64,000 nucleotides of DNA, from the NCBI RefSeq assembly GCF_017357425.1, contig NZ_CP014571.1, positions 3,472,001-3,536,000 on the forward strand. The letters run 5' to 3'. Both the position numbers and the translations under genes were made by a program. Under the pieces are notes generated by a model. The model was not told the DNA's origin. It searched no databases and saw nothing but the letters and a program-made list of their open reading frames with translations. This stretch comes from Arthrobacter sp. D5-1 (GTDB lineage Bacteria > Actinomycetota > Actinomycetes > Actinomycetales > Micrococcaceae). Shown here one piece after another: positions 1 through 8,536 of this stretch. Each line of letters begins with the position of its first letter. Position 1 is the stretch's first letter.

Positions 1-201
1 AGCCCTGACGTCCGAGGCCCGGGTGCCGGGCACGCGCTGCCCCACGGCCCACAGCGCGTGGCCAAGGTCCTGGGCCTGCATCGCCGTCATCCAACGAACC
101 GCATCAGCAACCGAGGGAAAGCCCCCAGCCAACAGGCCTTGGCTTGCGAGCCGCAAACGGCCCATGACGCGCGGACTGGGATTCTTTGGGGCTGCAGGCA
201 T
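1..201 (-). CDS. Winged-helix DNA-binding domain protein (AlkZ/YcaQ-like), N-terminal part
   Basis: Partial gene: the first 67 codons run off the left edge. The N-terminus carries a run resembling the start of the actinobacterial 'winged helix DNA-binding domain' family (HTH_42), related to the AlkZ/YcaQ DNA glycosylases: RLRLASQGL, then a stretch ending MTAMQAQDLGHALWAVG. The ATG at 201 is chosen because an AGGA ribosome site lies about 7 bases upstream and the frame stays open to base 1. Known members unhook interstrand crosslinks or are uncharacterised. The catalytic part is outside the window, so enzymatic function cannot be judged. Confidence 0.72.
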   Translation of the reverse strand, partial: MPAAPKNPSPRVMGRLRLASQGLLAGGFPSVADAVRWMTAMQAQDLGHALWAVGQRVPGTRASDVRA

Positions 202-286
202 GCTTCATCCTAAAAGGGCCGGCATGCACAGGGAACCTTGCCGCGCCTCCCAGCCCTCACCCAGCAGCGGATCCTAGGATGGATTC

Positions 287-766
287 ATGCTTTTTGGAGA
301 TCTTGCCCCGTTTGTGCGGCCGATGAGCCGGTGGTTGGCTACCGCCGGCTGGTTCTGCACTCTGGTGGGACTTGGCGCCGGGCTGATCGTTGCCGTGGGA
401 ACGGGCGTCAGCCTCTCCCCGTCAATGCGGGCCATCCAGACAGCCAGCCTCGTAGCAACCGCCGCCGCCGCGCTCCTCATCGGAACCGCCGCGGCAAGCC
501 AGCCCGTTTCCGACCGCAACGACGACGCTCCTGAACCCTGGTTCTACCCGGCGGCCGCAGCACAGGTCCGCAGCTTCCTCGTTGGAGCCATCGTCATGCT
601 CCTGGGCTTGGTGGGCTTCGCCGCTGCAAGCCTGTACATGCCCAGCGGGCCATCGCCGCAGAGTATCGCGTTCAGCCAGATCTTCCTGCTGGGCTCGGTC
701 AGTTGTGGGCTGACATTCCTGTTGCTCAACAAGATCCTGCCGATTGCCGAGCGGCGAACACGCTAG
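287..766 (+). CDS. Small integral membrane protein of unknown function
   Basis: This 159-residue protein has four strongly hydrophobic stretches (about residues 15-38, 48-68, 92-116 and 124-147), which predicts a four-helix membrane protein. A proline- and acid-rich loop lies between the second and third helices. There is a GGATGG-like ribosome site before the ATG. It stands alone, divergent from the winged-helix gene at the left edge and convergent with murB. I recognise no named family and no catalytic motif. High GC at third positions supports real coding, and the opposite-frame ORFs look like shadows. Confidence 0.65.
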   Translation: MLFGDLAPFVRPMSRWLATAGWFCTLVGLGAGLIVAVGTGVSLSPSMRAIQTASLVATAAAALLIGTAAASQPVSDRNDDAPEPWFYPAAAAQVRSFLVGAIVMLLGLVGFAAASLYMPSGPSPQSIAFSQIFLLGSVSCGLTFLLLNKILPIAERRTR

Positions 767-860
767 GTTTCCGTCCCGGCGCTACGCCGAGGAGCTGGAT
801 CTCGACCGAAAGACCCTCCGGATACCCCCGAGAGCTCACCCCTCGCGAGCTGTACTTGCC

Positions 861-1928
861 TTAGAACGAAAGGCCGATCAGCAGCGGTTCCGGGTGCAGT
901 TCAATGCCATAACGTTCGACGACGCCGGCCCTCACCTCGCGCGCGATGGCCACCATATCCGCGGCCGATGCTGTCCCCCGGTTGGTGATGGCGAGGGTGT
1001 GTTTGGTGGACAGGGATGCCCTGCCGCCTGAGACACTCGATTCCTCCAGCCCAAAGCCCTTGCCGAACCCGGCGTGGTCGATCAACCAGGCAGCGGAAAG
1101 CTTGATGAGTCCGTCGTCGCCCGCGGGATACTTTGGCGCGTTCTCCGGCAACTCTGCAGCGCGTTCTGCCTCCACGATCGGGTTGGTGAAGAAGGAACCT
1201 GTGGAGTACGTGTCCCGGTCTTTTGCATCCAGGACCATGCCCTTGGAAGCGCGGAGCCGGAGGACTTCCCTCCGGACATCGTTGGAGTAGGCGCGCTTGC
1301 CTGCCTCCACGCCCAGCACCCGGGCCAACTCGGCGTAACGGATGGGGGCGCTCATCCGTCCCAGCGGCAACTGAAACTCCACTGTCAGCACCACGTACCG
1401 GGGCGAGCCCTCAACCGTGGTCTGTTTCAGGATGGAGTCGCGGTACCCGAATTTGAGCTCGGAATTGGTAAAGGTCTGAACTGCGTTGCGTTCACGATCC
1501 CAGGTCCGCACGGCGGCGATCGTTTGTGAAACGTCTGAGCCGTAGGCGCCCACATTTTGCACGGGCGTAGCTCCTGTGGCACCGGGAATTCCGGAGAGCG
1601 CTTCCAGCCCGGACCAGGCGTGCAGGACGGAGTGTTCCACCAGCGCATCCCAATTGTGTCCGGCCTGTACCACCACCGACACACCGCCACAGCTGTCCTC
1701 GGAGTTCACGGTGAAGCCCTGGGAGGCGATCTTCAGCACAGTCCCCGGGTAGCCTTCGTCCGAGATCAGAAGGTTGGACCCGCCTCCGATAATCAGGAGT
1801 TTCTGGCCCGCAGCGTCAGCCGAACGGACGGCGTCGATAATCTCTGCCTCAGTACGGGCCTCAACGTAGTTGCCCGCGGGGCCGCCGACGGCGGCAGTGG
1901 TCAGTTCGGAAAGCAGTGTTTGGGTCAC
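861..1928 (-). CDS. murB: UDP-N-acetylmuramate dehydrogenase
   Basis: MurB reduces UDP-GlcNAc-enolpyruvate to UDP-MurNAc with NADPH and FAD, the second committed cytoplasmic step of peptidoglycan synthesis. The 355-residue product shows the FAD-binding loop IIGGGSNLLI near residue 47, the GIPGATGATPVQNVGAYG segment, the FGYRDS segment, the GSFFTNP motif carrying the active-site serine, and the C-terminal HPEPLLIG with the catalytic glutamate. The start is GTG at 1928. It lies 9 bases after the MFS gene on the same strand and near hadA/hadB-like genes, an arrangement familiar from other actinobacteria. It is likely essential. Confidence 0.95.
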   Translation of the reverse strand: MTQTLLSELTTAAVGGPAGNYVEARTEAEIIDAVRSADAAGQKLLIIGGGSNLLISDEGYPGTVLKIASQGFTVNSEDSCGGVSVVVQAGHNWDALVEHSVLHAWSGLEALSGIPGATGATPVQNVGAYGSDVSQTIAAVRTWDRERNAVQTFTNSELKFGYRDSILKQTTVEGSPRYVVLTVEFQLPLGRMSAPIRYAELARVLGVEAGKRAYSNDVRREVLRLRASKGMVLDAKDRDTYSTGSFFTNPIVEAERAAELPENAPKYPAGDDGLIKLSAAWLIDHAGFGKGFGLEESSVSGGRASLSTKHTLAITNRGTASAADMVAIAREVRAGVVERYGIELHPEPLLIGLSF

Positions 1929-1937
1929 CCATTAAGC

Positions 1938-3275
1938 CTAACGGGCTTCGTTGGGCTGGACGGACTTGGCCTTCTGCTGCCCGGAGAGCGGGGCCAGGAA
2001 GAAACTGACCACCAGGAGCACCAAGGGCGCCAACAAAGAGTGCAGGATGCCGAAGTGTTCGGCCAACAGGCCCAACAGTGGCGGCCCGCAAAGGAAAGCC
2101 CCGTAGCCGATGGTGGAGACTACCGAAACCCGTGCAGCGGCGTGGACGGGGTCATCGGCGGCGGCTGACATCCCCACCGGGAAACCGAGCGATGCGCCAA
2201 GGCCCCAGATAGCCAATGCAACGAAGGCCAGCCACGGAACCGGCGAAAAGACAAAGAGCGCAAGACCCACGACGGCGGTCGCTGAGCACCAGCGCATCAC
2301 CACCACACGTCCAAACCGGTCGAGGATGGACGTGCCGGCGAATCGGCCGATGGTCATGAAGGTGACGAACAGGCCATAACCCACTGCACCCGCGGCATCG
2401 GACTGCCCGTGGCCGTCGGCAAGCGCCAGCGCCACCCAGTCCCCCGCAGCTCCCTCGGCCAGTGCCAGCCCGAGGACCAGGACACCGATCAGGAGGGTTC
2501 GACGGTCGCGCCAGGCAAGGGCCACGAGCCGCTTGTTGTCGAGTGGGGCAGCGGCCTTGCCTGGTTTGGGCTGCGTCTCCGGGGACCCTGTGATGATGGG
2601 CAGTGGACCGGTGGAGGGGTCCTGGAAAGTGTCCGTTTCATCGGGCCGGTACGTGTGTGTAGCAGAAGCTGTCTTTTCCGCACGGAACCAGAAGCCGGCA
2701 GTCACTACGGACGTAGTAACTACGACGCCTGAGATCAGGAAGTGCCAGAAGACCGGCATGTGCACCGCAGCAGCCCAGGCGCCAAAACCGGCGGCAGCTA
2801 CCGTGCCGAGACTGAATGCCCCATGAAGGTGCGGCATGATGTGCCGGTCCAAGGCGCGTTCCAGCGCAGCTCCCTCAACATTGGAGGCGGTGTTCCAACT
2901 CGCCGTGCCCAGACCGAGCACCACCAGGCCCGTTGCCACCACCAGCGGACTCGCCGCGACGGAAGCGCCGAATCCCACGGTGACCAAGCCGGCGCCCACC
3001 ATGCAACTGCCGATCCTCGTAGTGAGTTTCGGCCCCAGCCTGAGCACGATCAGTCCCGAGGCCGAGATGGAAATGAAGGAGGCCACGGTCATGCACATCA
3101 GCAGAAGGCCAATGCCGCCCGGCGTGAGGTCCAGTCCGTCGCGGATGGCGGGCAGGCGGGACACCCAGGTGGCAAAAGCGATGCCGCTGGCCGCGTAGGA
3201 AGCAAGAACAGCGGCGCGCCACCGCGACATTTCAGTCGGGGTGGCCCGTCGCGGAGAAGCCTTCAGTGGGTTCAA
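1938..3275 (-). CDS. Major facilitator superfamily transporter
   Basis: This 445-residue protein has about 12 hydrophobic helices, with a long central hydrophilic loop (about residues 205-245, rich in Thr and Pro) between the two halves. An MFS-type loop, SRLPAIRDGLDLTPG, follows helix 1. The start is taken as TTG at 3275, whose bases overlap the stop of the upstream hadB-like gene (TTGA), with a GAAGG ribosome-site-like stretch before it. A downstream ATG at residue 16 (3230) is the alternative but has a poorer site. The substrate is unknown. Its place between hadB-like and murB makes it part of a housekeeping transcript, though nothing shows a functional link. Confidence 0.85.
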   Translation of the reverse strand: MNPLKASPRRATPTEMSRWRAAVLASYAASGIAFATWVSRLPAIRDGLDLTPGGIGLLLMCMTVASFISISASGLIVLRLGPKLTTRIGSCMVGAGLVTVGFGASVAASPLVVATGLVVLGLGTASWNTASNVEGAALERALDRHIMPHLHGAFSLGTVAAAGFGAWAAAVHMPVFWHFLISGVVVTTSVVTAGFWFRAEKTASATHTYRPDETDTFQDPSTGPLPIITGSPETQPKPGKAAAPLDNKRLVALAWRDRRTLLIGVLVLGLALAEGAAGDWVALALADGHGQSDAAGAVGYGLFVTFMTIGRFAGTSILDRFGRVVVMRWCSATAVVGLALFVFSPVPWLAFVALAIWGLGASLGFPVGMSAAADDPVHAAARVSVVSTIGYGAFLCGPPLLGLLAEHFGILHSLLAPLVLLVVSFFLAPLSGQQKAKSVQPNEAR

Positions 3276-3709
3276 GAGACCTTCACGACCGCCTGCGATT
3301 TCATGAGGACCTTCAGTCCTGCTGCCACAACGGTGAGGTCAACGCGGGCGGTGCGGGCATCGGCGTCGAGCGCTCCCACTACACCGGTGACGTCGATGAC
3401 GGCGCCGGCCTCATCGGTTCCTGTTGTATCGGTGACCAGCACCGGCTTGGTGAAGCGGGTCTGGTAATCGACGACGGCGGCGGGGTCGCCTGCCCAGTCG
3501 GTCACCAACTGCACGGCGGCACCCATGGTGAACATGCCGTGCGCAATGACACCCGGCAGCTCAACGGAGGTGGCGAACGCTTCATTCCAGTGGATGGGGT
3601 TGAAGTCCCCGGAGGCACCTGCGTACTTGACCAGGTCCTGGCGGGTGACCTCGATGCTGCGGGTGCCGATTTCCTGGCCGACCGTCAGTTCTTCGAATGT
3701 GGGGCTCAT
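3272..3709 (-). CDS. MaoC-family (R)-specific hydratase/dehydratase, HadB-like
   Basis: A 145-residue hot-dog-fold protein. Its hydratase-2 motif, ASGDFNPIHWNEAFA near residues 32-46, includes the Asp and His used by MaoC hydratases, followed by PGVIAHGMFTMG. In mycobacteria, HadB pairs with HadA or HadC as the (3R)-hydroxyacyl-ACP dehydratase of FAS-II. Here the partner is the gene immediately upstream, with only two bases between its stop and this ATG. Arthrobacter-type organisms lack mycolic acids, so a general fatty-acyl dehydratase role is inferred rather than shown. The final TGA overlaps the TTG start of the MFS gene. Confidence 0.87.
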   Translation of the reverse strand: MSPTFEELTVGQEIGTRSIEVTRQDLVKYAGASGDFNPIHWNEAFATSVELPGVIAHGMFTMGAAVQLVTDWAGDPAAVVDYQTRFTKPVLVTDTTGTDEAGAVIDVTGVVGALDADARTARVDLTVVAAGLKVLMKSQAVVKVS

Positions 3710-3711
3710 GG

Positions 3712-4161
3712 TTACTGTCCCTCTCCGCGGACCAGGATGGATGAGGTGGTGGTGGCGACTTTTTCGCCTGCCACGGTGGAAATCTCGGAGCGGGTGGTGA
3801 TCATGGCTCCCCCGCCCATGGCACGGACGCCGTCCACATGAAGTTCGGCTACCAACTGGTCACCTGCAACGATGGCCCGGTGGTGCGTGAACCGCTGGTC
3901 AGCGTGGACCACCCGGGAGAAGTCGATCCCCGATTCCGGGTCCTCCACCAGCTGGGCATCAGCACGCTGGGCAACGATGATGGCAAATGTTGGCGGCGCT
4001 ACGAGGTCGCTGTGCCCCAAGGCCTTGGCGGCTTCCACATCGAAATGTGCGGGGTTGTTGGCTTTCACAGCCTTGGCAAACTCGCGGATCTTTTCGCGGC
4101 CGACGTCATATACCTCTGCGGCAGGGTAGCTTCGGCCCTGCAGGTCCGGATTGATACTCAT
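3712..4161 (-). CDS. FAS1-like dehydratase / MaoC-like N-terminal domain protein, HadA-like
   Basis: A 149-residue single hot-dog domain of the actinobacterial HadA/HadC type (formerly UPF0336). Supporting segments are a YPAAEVYDVGREKIREFA start, PAHFDVEAAKALGH, LVAPPTFAIIV and VHADQRFTHHR. These proteins lack the catalytic dyad and act as the substrate-stabilising partner of a HadB-type subunit, which is encoded directly downstream. Translation of the two is probably coupled. No acyl carrier protein or reductase gene is nearby, so the substrate is open. Confidence 0.87.
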   Translation of the reverse strand: MSINPDLQGRSYPAAEVYDVGREKIREFAKAVKANNPAHFDVEAAKALGHSDLVAPPTFAIIVAQRADAQLVEDPESGIDFSRVVHADQRFTHHRAIVAGDQLVAELHVDGVRAMGGGAMITTRSEISTVAGEKVATTTSSILVRGEGQ

Positions 4162-4202
4162 GGTCCAACCCTATCGGGCCGCGGGGTACGGAGTGGTGCC
4201 GT

Positions 4203-4427
4203 TTATTTCTTGTAGCCCTTCCGGATTTTCTGGCCCCGGACCACGAGCCCGCCCACATGGAGGAGCAGCCCCACACCAATGACCGGCAACGATGCCATGG
4301 CGAGGCCCTGGTTGCCCGAAGTGTTTCCCACAATGGACAGGATGAGTCCCACAGCAATGAGCCCCATGGCACTGAAAACCAGGACTTTGTAGGAAGTGGA
4401 GGCGTTGGCCCAGAATTCGTCTAGCAC
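4203..4427 (-). CDS. Small two-helix membrane protein (possibly DUF3188)
   Basis: A 74-residue protein with two transmembrane helices (about residues 15-35 and 44-63) and a basic C-terminal tail (RGQKIRKGYKK), which predicts both ends on the cytoplasmic side. The size and layout fit the small DUF3188 proteins of actinobacteria, but that assignment is from memory and unproved. It sits 41 bases upstream of the hadA-like gene and may share its transcript. No function is proposed. Confidence 0.65.
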   Translation of the reverse strand: MLDEFWANASTSYKVLVFSAMGLIAVGLILSIVGNTSGNQGLAMASLPVIGVGLLLHVGGLVVRGQKIRKGYKK

Positions 4428-4456
4428 CGTCCAAGTCTACCGGGGCGTGCGTGGGA

Positions 4457-5374
4457 CTAGAAAAGGGAGTCCTGCAGCGCCGGGATTTCTGTGAGGTGCT
4501 GGCCGAACTCGATCTTGCGGCCCTTCAGCGCGCCCAGGTCTGCCACAAAGCTGCCCTCCACCTCTGCCCCCGACGCGTCTGGAAGACCTGCCAAGGCGAT
4601 GGCCCCGGACAGTGCGTGGACCCGCAGACCGTGCCCGCCGGAGTCGAACGTTACCGGGTAAGGGTGGCGACGCCCTTCGCCGGCGCCATCACAAAGCCGG
4701 TCCGCCAGCGCGGGCCGGTCCCACTCTTCCTCCACAACGGAACAGCCGGTCATCCCGAGCCCGCCCAGCATCCCGCGCACCCGCCCGGCGTGCTGACGGT
4801 TCAACGCCAAGAGTTCGACGCCGGCACGCGGCTCCACGAGGCCTGCCACCTTGGAGGCCGAACGGACTTGTTGGACGAGGCCGAGCTCGCGGGTGACCAT
4901 GTCCTCGAGAATGCGAACAACACGGCCATCCTCGGCATGGGCCACGTAGGAAGCGTGCACGGCCCCCTGCTCGGCCAGCCTGTTCCATTTGCGCTGCGCA
5001 GAGGCCGTGCCCACTTTGGTGGCACCGTTCGCAAAAGTTGCCACGTAGAGCCAGTGTGGCTGCATCAGATAGGCCCGCAGGCCGGTGGGAACGGAGGTGC
5101 CGCGATGAAAGTCGTGCATGAGCCGGGAATCATCGCGGGCAAAGCAGGCCCCACATTGTTTGCCGCGCTCCGCCGGGGCACTGCTGCGGCAGGGAACATG
5201 CGTGCGGTCCCCCGGACCGTGGACCTTGGTATGGCCCAGGCACCACAGACCGGGGATAACGCGCAGGCCCAGGGCTGAGCCCCGGCCCAACGCAATATCA
5301 CTGAACTCCCCGTCCGGCGCGAACAACCTCAATGCAGGCGAAGTGGAGTCCCAAACGACTCCGTGAACCAGCAT
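4457..5374 (-). CDS. DUF2797 domain-containing protein
   Basis: The 305-residue product matches my knowledge of the DUF2797 family, a cytoplasmic family of about 270-300 residues without an established function. Recognisable parts are the cysteine motif with QCGACFARDD (near residue 73-82), which with a preceding cysteine (HVPC, near residue 61) could bind metal, and the LYVATFANGATKVGTASAQRK stretch resembling a GIY-YIG-type core (in LYVATF and KVGTA). It follows the CoA lyase gene on the same strand with two bases between, so the two are probably co-transcribed. The GIY-YIG resemblance is my inference and weak. Confidence 0.72.
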   Translation of the reverse strand: MLVHGVVWDSTSPALRLFAPDGEFSDIALGRGSALGLRVIPGLWCLGHTKVHGPGDRTHVPCRSSAPAERGKQCGACFARDDSRLMHDFHRGTSVPTGLRAYLMQPHWLYVATFANGATKVGTASAQRKWNRLAEQGAVHASYVAHAEDGRVVRILEDMVTRELGLVQQVRSASKVAGLVEPRAGVELLALNRQHAGRVRGMLGGLGMTGCSVVEEEWDRPALADRLCDGAGEGRRHPYPVTFDSGGHGLRVHALSGAIALAGLPDASGAEVEGSFVADLGALKGRKIEFGQHLTEIPALQDSLF

Positions 5375-5376
5375 GC

Positions 5377-6240
5377 TTACAGGGAAGGCTGGACTCCGAA
5401 GGCCACGGCAAGCTTCATGATCTTCTCGGCGCGGCCCAAACGCGGGAGGTCCGAACCGTCGCGGATGACGCGGCCGTTGGCTTCGAAGTCGTTCATGAAG
5501 TCGGTGGCCCAGGCGACGTCGGACGGCGTGGGGCTGATGACCTCATTGATCACGGTGGTCTGATCGATGGCCAGGCACAGCTTGCCGGTCATGCCCATGG
5601 TCACGGTGATGCCGGTCTGCTCGCGCAGGATGGGGTGGTTGGTGCCGACGGTAGGGCCGTCGATGGGGCCCGGCAGGTTACCCACGCGGCTGGCGACAAC
5701 CAGTTTGGCGCGCGGGTAGGCCATGGCTTCCGGGGTAGCCGCCATGCCGGTGTCGCGGCGGAAATCGCCGGAGCCAAAAGCAAGGCGGAAGGCACCCTGG
5801 GCACGGGCAATATGGTTGGCTTCCTCGATGCCGAGGGCGGACTCAACCAGCGCGACCACGGGAGTCTTGCCGTCCATGCGGTGGTAGGACTCGGTGACCT
5901 GGTCAGCGGATTCGGTCTTGGCCAGCATCACGCCCAGCAGACCAGGGGTGCCGCGGAGACCGGCGAGGTCGTCGGCCCAGAACGGGCTGGTGGCGTCATT
6001 GATGCGGACCCACGCCTGGCCACCGGCGGTCAGCCAGTTAACGACGTTCTCGCGTGCTTGGTCCTTCTGGGAAGGATCCACGGCGTCTTCGATATCCAGG
6101 ATGATGGCGTCTGCCCGTGAACCCGCAGATTCGTCAAAGAGCTCCGTTTTCATGGCGTTCACAAGGAGCCAGGAACGGGCGATATCAGCGGGAATGTTGC
6201 GGGTAGGCCGAATGGACTCGGCGGCGATGCTAGACGTCAT
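5377..6240 (-). CDS. CitE-like CoA ester lyase (HpcH/HpaI aldolase superfamily)
   Basis: The predicted 287-residue protein belongs to the citrate-lyase beta/malyl-CoA lyase group of TIM-barrel enzymes, which cleave or form 3-hydroxyacyl-CoA thioesters with Mg2+. Diagnostic stretches are RSWLLVNAMK near the N-terminus, ADAIILDIEDAVDP with the metal-binding acidic residues, VRINDATSPFW, VVALVESALGI with a conserved Glu, and FGSGDFRRDTG. I placed the start at ATG 6240 rather than the longer upstream frame, whose extra 21 residues do not resemble the family. The exact substrate is unknown; malyl-, citramalyl- and mesaconyl-type CoA esters are options. Confidence 0.85.
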   Translation of the reverse strand: MTSSIAAESIRPTRNIPADIARSWLLVNAMKTELFDESAGSRADAIILDIEDAVDPSQKDQARENVVNWLTAGGQAWVRINDATSPFWADDLAGLRGTPGLLGVMLAKTESADQVTESYHRMDGKTPVVALVESALGIEEANHIARAQGAFRLAFGSGDFRRDTGMAATPEAMAYPRAKLVVASRVGNLPGPIDGPTVGTNHPILREQTGITVTMGMTGKLCLAIDQTTVINEVISPTPSDVAWATDFMNDFEANGRVIRDGSDLPRLGRAEKIMKLAVAFGVQPSL

Positions 6241-6617
6241 GTATCTACCGTATCCGCCCGGCGGCTCACAGGGCGAAGAAATACGGCCGGTTGTGAGGAT
6301 CAATACGAACTAAACCCCATATGACTGTGGGGTCCAACAGTATGAAGGTCCGACGGCGGTACGCGCCAGTCATGCCAGGCCCGCCAGTCGCTGTTGTTCA
6401 TGAGGCTCAACGCGGCGACTTGTGTCGCGCCGTTGCCGGGAATTGCCCAGGATTTCGTCGCGTGTCGGGCTGTTTCGCAGCGTTTCCAGGCGTTACCCCG
6501 GCACTTCCCAGCCGCCGTCGAAATGGGCTTTCATCGTTCCCAAGCCGTTGCACAGCTTCCAAGCTCCCGCTTAAGCCGGCCCACCCAACACATCACCACT
6601 CATCGAAAGTAGCTCCC
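6241..6617 (+). promoter_or_regulatory. Long divergent upstream region of the organosulfur-type ABC operon
   Basis: These 377 bases separate the divergent CoA lyase and lipoprotein genes. An imperfect inverted repeat sits at 6409-6434 (GCGAC, loop TTGT, GTCGC, with partly matching flanks AACG and CGTT). A 72-codon open frame at 6394-6612 ends five bases before the lipoprotein ATG. I see no recognisable riboswitch core. Promoters for both genes must lie here, but no clear -35/-10 pair could be assigned by eye. Confidence 0.4.
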
Positions 6618-7643
6618 ATGAAACTGCATCTGCCCCTGCTGAGCGTCGCGGCCGCCGTCGTACTAGCGCTGACGGTGAGCGGCTGCGGCGGCGCTGCCGA
6701 AGCCGGTCAAGCCAACCAGGCAGGCACCGAGGTCAAGGAACTCCGGTACCAGGGCTCGGCGAACAACGTGACTTTCCCTGAACTGGCTGCAGACCTCGGA
6801 TATCTGGGCGACCTGAAGCTGAACTGGGTTGGCAACACAACCAGTGGTCCGCAGGACATCCAGTCTGCGGCAACCAACCAGACCGACTTCGGCGGCGCGT
6901 TCTCCGGAGCGGTGGTCAAACTCATTGAAGCCGGCGCGCCAGTCAAAGGCGTGACCAACTACTACGGCTCCGACGAGAAGACCTTCAGCGGCTATTACGT
7001 GAAGGCCGACAGCACCATCAAGGAACCGCGTGACCTGATCGGCAAGAAGATCGCCGTCAACACGCTGGGCGCCCATCACGAAGCCGTCATCAACACCTGG
7101 CTGACCAAGAACGGCCTCAGCCAGGACGAGATCAAGCAGGTCCAGTTGGTCCCGCTGGCACCGAACGACACCGAAGAAGCGATTCGTCGTGGACAGGTGG
7201 ACGCCGGAACGCTTGGCGGCGTCCTGCAGGACAGGGCCATCGAAGCCGGCGGACTGCGCTCGCTGTTCAGCGACGTGGAACTGTTCGGTACCTTCGCAGG
7301 CGGACAGATCGTGCTCCGGAACGACTTCATCGCGAAGAACCCGAACACGACCCGCACCTTCACCACAGGTGTTGCCAAAGCGATCAAGTGGGCTGCCGAA
7401 ACCCCTCGCGACGAGGTCATTGCCCGCTTCACCAAGATCATCGATGGCCGCGGACGCAATGAGAGCACCGCCAACCTGAAATTCTGGAAGAGCCCCGGGG
7501 TCCCGGACGCAGGGGTGATCAAGGACGAGGACTTCACCCGCTGGGAGGACTGGCTCAACGCATCGGGAATCGTCAAGGACAAGCTCACGCCGTCCAAGTA
7601 CTACACGAACGAGTTCAACGAGCTCGCCGCGAAGAAGGGATAG
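6618..7643 (+). CDS. ABC transporter substrate-binding lipoprotein, SsuA/TauA (NMT1) type
   Basis: The ATG at 6618 gives 341 residues with a lipoprotein signal: hydrophobic residues 8-20, lipobox VSGC and lipidated Cys23. The mature part resembles nitrate/sulfonate/taurine binding proteins: QSAATNQTDFGGAFSGAVVKLIEAG, then AVNTLGAHHEAVINTWL and EEAIRRGQVDAGTLGG. It should capture a small anionic compound outside the membrane and pass it to the permease encoded two genes downstream. The TauD-like dioxygenase in the same operon makes an organosulfur substrate most likely. The longer in-frame ORF beginning upstream is rejected because it hides the signal peptide. Confidence 0.9.
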   Translation: MKLHLPLLSVAAAVVLALTVSGCGGAAEAGQANQAGTEVKELRYQGSANNVTFPELAADLGYLGDLKLNWVGNTTSGPQDIQSAATNQTDFGGAFSGAVVKLIEAGAPVKGVTNYYGSDEKTFSGYYVKADSTIKEPRDLIGKKIAVNTLGAHHEAVINTWLTKNGLSQDEIKQVQLVPLAPNDTEEAIRRGQVDAGTLGGVLQDRAIEAGGLRSLFSDVELFGTFAGGQIVLRNDFIAKNPNTTRTFTTGVAKAIKWAAETPRDEVIARFTKIIDGRGRNESTANLKFWKSPGVPDAGVIKDEDFTRWEDWLNASGIVKDKLTPSKYYTNEFNELAAKKG

Positions 7644-7645
7644 CC

Positions 7646-8536
7646 ATGACCGCGAAAATCAGCCTGCGGAACGTCACCAAGGAATTCACGGTCCGGGCCA
7701 CCAAGACAACCAGCGCCACCCGGCTCACCGCCATCGATTCCCTCAGCTTGGATGTCCGGGACGGCGAGTTCCTCACCTTGGTAGGCCCCAGTGGTTCGGG
7801 CAAGACCACGCTGCTGGACTTGCTGGCCGGACTCTCGACGCCGACGTCCGGTGAAGTCCTGGTGGATGGCAAGGCCGTCACCGGTCCGGGCAAGGACCGC
7901 GCCGTGGTGTTCCAGCAGTACGCGTTGTTCCCTTGGCGGACAGCGTCGGCCAACGTCTCCATTGGACTTGAAGGAGTGGGCCCGGACGGCAGGAAGCTGA
8001 ACCGCCGCGAGCGGGCAGTGAAGGCCAGCGAATACCTGGCACTTGTAGGCTTGGCGGGTTTCGAGGACCGCTATCCGCATGAGCTCTCCGGCGGCATGAA
8101 GCAGCGCGTGGCCATCGCCCGGAGCCTGGCTTACGAGCCGGACGTCTTGCTGATGGACGAGCCGTTCGCCGCTTTGGACGCCCAGACCCGTGAGCAGTTG
8201 CAGGATGAACTCCTCAGGATCTGGAAAGCCACGGGCAAGACCATCGTCTTCATCACCCACGGCATTGACGAGGCCGTATACCTCGGCGAGCGCGTCGCCG
8301 TCCTGAGCGCGCGCCCGGGCCGGCTCAAGGAAATCGTGGACATCAATATTCCCGACCGCGACGGCGACGGGGACATCCGCTCCCATCCCGCCTTTGTGGA
8401 GCACCGACACCAGGTCTGGACGCTCCTGCACGATGAAGTCCGCCGCGCCCAGGACGCCGGCCACCGCAAGATCCTGCCGGACGGCAGCGCACCGGACGAA
8501 CCCGCAACCATCACCAAGGAAAGGAGCGCGGCCTGA
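7646..8536 (+). CDS. ABC transporter ATP-binding protein, SsuB/TauB type
   Basis: This 296-residue nucleotide-binding subunit has Walker A (GPSGSGKTT) near residue 50, a Q-loop (VVFQQYALFPW), the signature LSGGMKQR, Walker B (VLLMDEP) and the H-loop (FITHGIDEA). That order and the FPWR sequence after the Q-loop match the nitrate/sulfonate/taurine importer class. It starts two bases after the lipoprotein gene stops, and its TGA overlaps the permease ATG (TGATG), so the three genes form a tightly coupled operon. Confidence 0.93.
   Translation: MTAKISLRNVTKEFTVRATKTTSATRLTAIDSLSLDVRDGEFLTLVGPSGSGKTTLLDLLAGLSTPTSGEVLVDGKAVTGPGKDRAVVFQQYALFPWRTASANVSIGLEGVGPDGRKLNRRERAVKASEYLALVGLAGFEDRYPHELSGGMKQRVAIARSLAYEPDVLLMDEPFAALDAQTREQLQDELLRIWKATGKTIVFITHGIDEAVYLGERVAVLSARPGRLKEIVDINIPDRDGDGDIRSHPAFVEHRHQVWTLLHDEVRRAQDAGHRKILPDGSAPDEPATITKERSAA

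Noticed and set aside
23..277. 84-codon plus-strand frame at the left edge
   Set aside because: It is antisense to the winged-helix gene, has no family resemblance and no ribosome site.
6390..6440. Possible SAM-type riboswitch before the importer
   Set aside because: The start TCATGAG looked suggestive, but the GGCAACC and other core elements are absent.
6321..6617. Longer N-terminus for the substrate-binding lipoprotein
   Set aside because: It would bury the lipoprotein signal (Cys23) behind 99 residues without homology.
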